Assembly (NCBI RefSeq): GCF_004214815.1
Contig: NZ_CP035926.1
Coordinates: 372,001 to 436,000, forward strand
Length of the DNA stretch: 64,000 bases
DNA from: Aliarcobacter thereius LMG 24486
Lineage (GTDB): Bacteria > Campylobacterota > Campylobacteria > Campylobacterales > Arcobacteraceae
Direction of reading: 5' to 3'
Of the stretch, positions 62,916 through 64,000 are shown piece after piece. Numbering within the stretch: the stretch's first letter is position 1; every line of letters starts with the position of its first letter. The notes under the pieces were generated by a model, which was not told where the DNA came from, did no database searches, and was given only the letters and a program-made list of their open reading frames with translations. Made by a program: the position numbers and the translations under genes.

Positions 62916-62944
62916 ATTACAAAGAGTAAAAAACTCTTTGTAAT
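62916..62944 (-). terminator. terminator after fumarase
   Basis: ATTACAAAGAGT and ACTCTTTGTAAT form a 12-bp stem with a five-A loop, just past the fumarase stop and before the DUF5718-like gene. Confidence 0.6.
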
Positions 62945-62947
62945 AAA

Positions 62948-64000
62948 CTATTTATTTATAGTTCTCCATTTAGCAGGACCAGTTGTGTGAATAGAGTTAC
63001 CTTCTGTATCAACTGCAACAGTAACAGGCATATCTTTAACTTCAAATTCATAAATAGCTTCCATTCCCATCTCTTCAAATGCAAGAGTTTTTGCACCTTT
63101 GATTGATTGAGAAATTAAATATGCAGCTCCACCAGTTGCAATTAAATAGATAGATTTGTACTCTTTTATTAAATCGATTGTAGGTTGTTTTCTTTCACCT
63201 TTACCAATCATTCCCATAATCCCAATTTCCATCATATCTTTTGTAAATTTATCCATTCTTGTAGCTGTAGTTGGTCCAGCAGGTCCTACAACTTCACCTT
63301 TTACAGGATCAACAGGTCCTACATAGTAGATGAATTTATCTTTTAGCTCAACTCCATTTGGAAGAGGTTTTCCTGCATTTTTATACTCAACTATTTTTTT
63401 ATGAGCAGCATCACGTGCAGTTAAAATCTTTCCTGATAAAAGTAGAGTATCCCCTGATTTAAATTGAGAAAGATTCTCTTTTGTTAAATCTTCAATATTT
63501 ACTCTTTTAATAGTATCCATTGGAAGTTCAAGATCTGGCCAAATACTTAAATCTGGTTTTTCAAATTTTGCAGAACCATTTCCATCTAATTCAAAATGAA
63601 TATGTCTAGTTGCAGCACAGTTTGGAATCATAGCAACAGGTAGTGATGCAGCATGACAAGGATAATCTAAGATTTTAACATCTAAAACAGTTGTTAATCC
63701 ACCAAGACCTTGAGCACCAATTCCAAGTTTATTTATATCTTCGTAAAGTTTTAGCCTTAACTCTTCAAGAGGAGTTTGTGCCCCTCTAGCTTTTAATTCA
63801 TGAATATCAACATGACCCATTAAAGACTCTTTTGCTAAAAGCATAGATTTTTCTGGGTTTCCACCAATTCCTATACCTAAAATACCAGGAGGACACCAAC
63901 CAGCACCCATATCTTTTACATTTGCCATAACCCAATCATAAATACTATCACTTGGATTTAAAACAGCAAATTTTGATTTGTTTTCACTTCCTCCACCTTT
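62948..64000 (-). CDS. class I iron-sulfur fumarate hydratase, 5' end cut by the window edge
   Basis: The last 350 or so residues of an oxygen-sensitive class I fumarase (fused alpha-beta form), hydrating fumarate to malate in the TCA cycle. The frame runs to the window end, reading KGGGSENKSKFAVLNPSDS, a conserved class I stretch, so the real start is beyond 64000. Further motifs are GIGIGGNPEKSMLLAKE, a PNCAATRHIHFELDG block with a cluster cysteine, and the beta part GEVVGPAGPTTATRMDKF and ATGGAAYLISQSI. Some homologues act on tartrate or related acids. Its product malate is the substrate of Mqo at 8160-9518. Confidence 0.92.
   Translation of the reverse strand, partial: KGGGSENKSKFAVLNPSDSIYDWVMANVKDMGAGWCPPGILGIGIGGNPEKSMLLAKESLMGHVDIHELKARGAQTPLEELRLKLYEDINKLGIGAQGLGGLTTVLDVKILDYPCHAASLPVAMIPNCAATRHIHFELDGNGSAKFEKPDLSIWPDLELPMDTIKRVNIEDLTKENLSQFKSGDTLLLSGKILTARDAAHKKIVEYKNAGKPLPNGVELKDKFIYYVGPVDPVKGEVVGPAGPTTATRMDKFTKDMMEIGIMGMIGKGERKQPTIDLIKEYKSIYLIATGGAAYLISQSIKGAKTLAFEEMGMEAIYEFEVKDMPVTVAVDTEGNSIHTTGPAKWRTINK

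Noticed and set aside
1-64000. CRISPR arrays, rRNA genes or a replication origin.
   Set aside because: No regularly spaced repeats, no rRNA-like sequence and no dnaA-box cluster were noticed on either strand.

Overview
The window is a dense, very AT-rich stretch of a bacterial chromosome. It almost certainly comes from the Campylobacterota, most likely the Arcobacteraceae (Arcobacter/Aliarcobacter). Several blocks support this: nifU-like/unknown/murE, ABC ATPase/acidic protein/gmk, ccoI-ccoS away from the oxidase genes, a CetB-like PAS protein beside a chemoreceptor, a 450-residue malate:quinone oxidoreductase, and a MutS with a C-terminal HNH domain. Promoters with a plain TATAAT box, frequent TTG and GTG starts, and A/T hairpin terminators overlapping stop codons fit the same group. 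Family assignments are from recalled motifs; no search was run. Layout: (1) 1-6,700, leftward: a two-component system, a sodium:solute symporter, a DUF294 regulator and a DnaQ-like exonuclease with a disrupted 5' end, then a terminator and the start of a DUF485 gene. This resembles acetate/organic-acid uptake loci. (2) 6,754-7,561: eight tRNA genes, a tandem duplication of Lys-Glu-Val-Asp, behind a consensus promoter whose -35 box lies in the end of pncC. (3) 7,551-20,800: pncC, mqo, ileS, a 37-residue membrane protein, a NifU-domain protein, murE, a PAS/MCP pair, rpsB-tsf with a foldable leader, a LolD-like ATPase, an acidic protein and gmk. (4) 20,800-38,800: an EAL regulator with a degenerate GGDEF, ccoI-ccoS, a cytochrome c, an ABC ATPase coupled to hemH, suhB-like, glmS, metK with an odd repeat leader, accD, a thiE-like gene, rlmH, dus, prmA and ftsH. 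(5) 38,800-44,400: a leucine attenuator-like leader upstream of leuA, then a thioredoxin-like protein, a haem-binding protein and a frameshifted MutS-HNH gene. (6) 44,400-49,900: a siroheme-synthase type dehydrogenase, two small envelope proteins, hisH-hisA, a Na/Pi cotransporter relative and a ComF-like gene. (7) 49,900-54,900: an accessory block with three proteins starting M(Q/E)IQNNQ and two exported proteins, arranged as a repeated divergent pair. (8) 54,900-64,000: lepA, csoR with a likely operator, copA with an in-frame copZ domain that keeps its own ribosome binding site, prs, a porin, a DUF5718-like gene and a class I fumarase cut by the window edge. How the genes work together: copper handling recurs (ccoI/ccoS for oxidase assembly; csoR/copA/copZ for export), and haem and respiration recur (hemH, cytochrome c, mqo, fumarase). 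Translation and cell-wall housekeeping fill most of the rest. The most interesting points are the putative leucine leader peptide, the CopA-CopZ fusion with an embedded start, the broken MutS-HNH gene, the repeated M(Q/E)IQNNQ module and the duplicated tRNA array. Two genes (exonuclease and mutS) each look one A short within an A run. That may be real mutation or sequencing error, and raw reads would decide.
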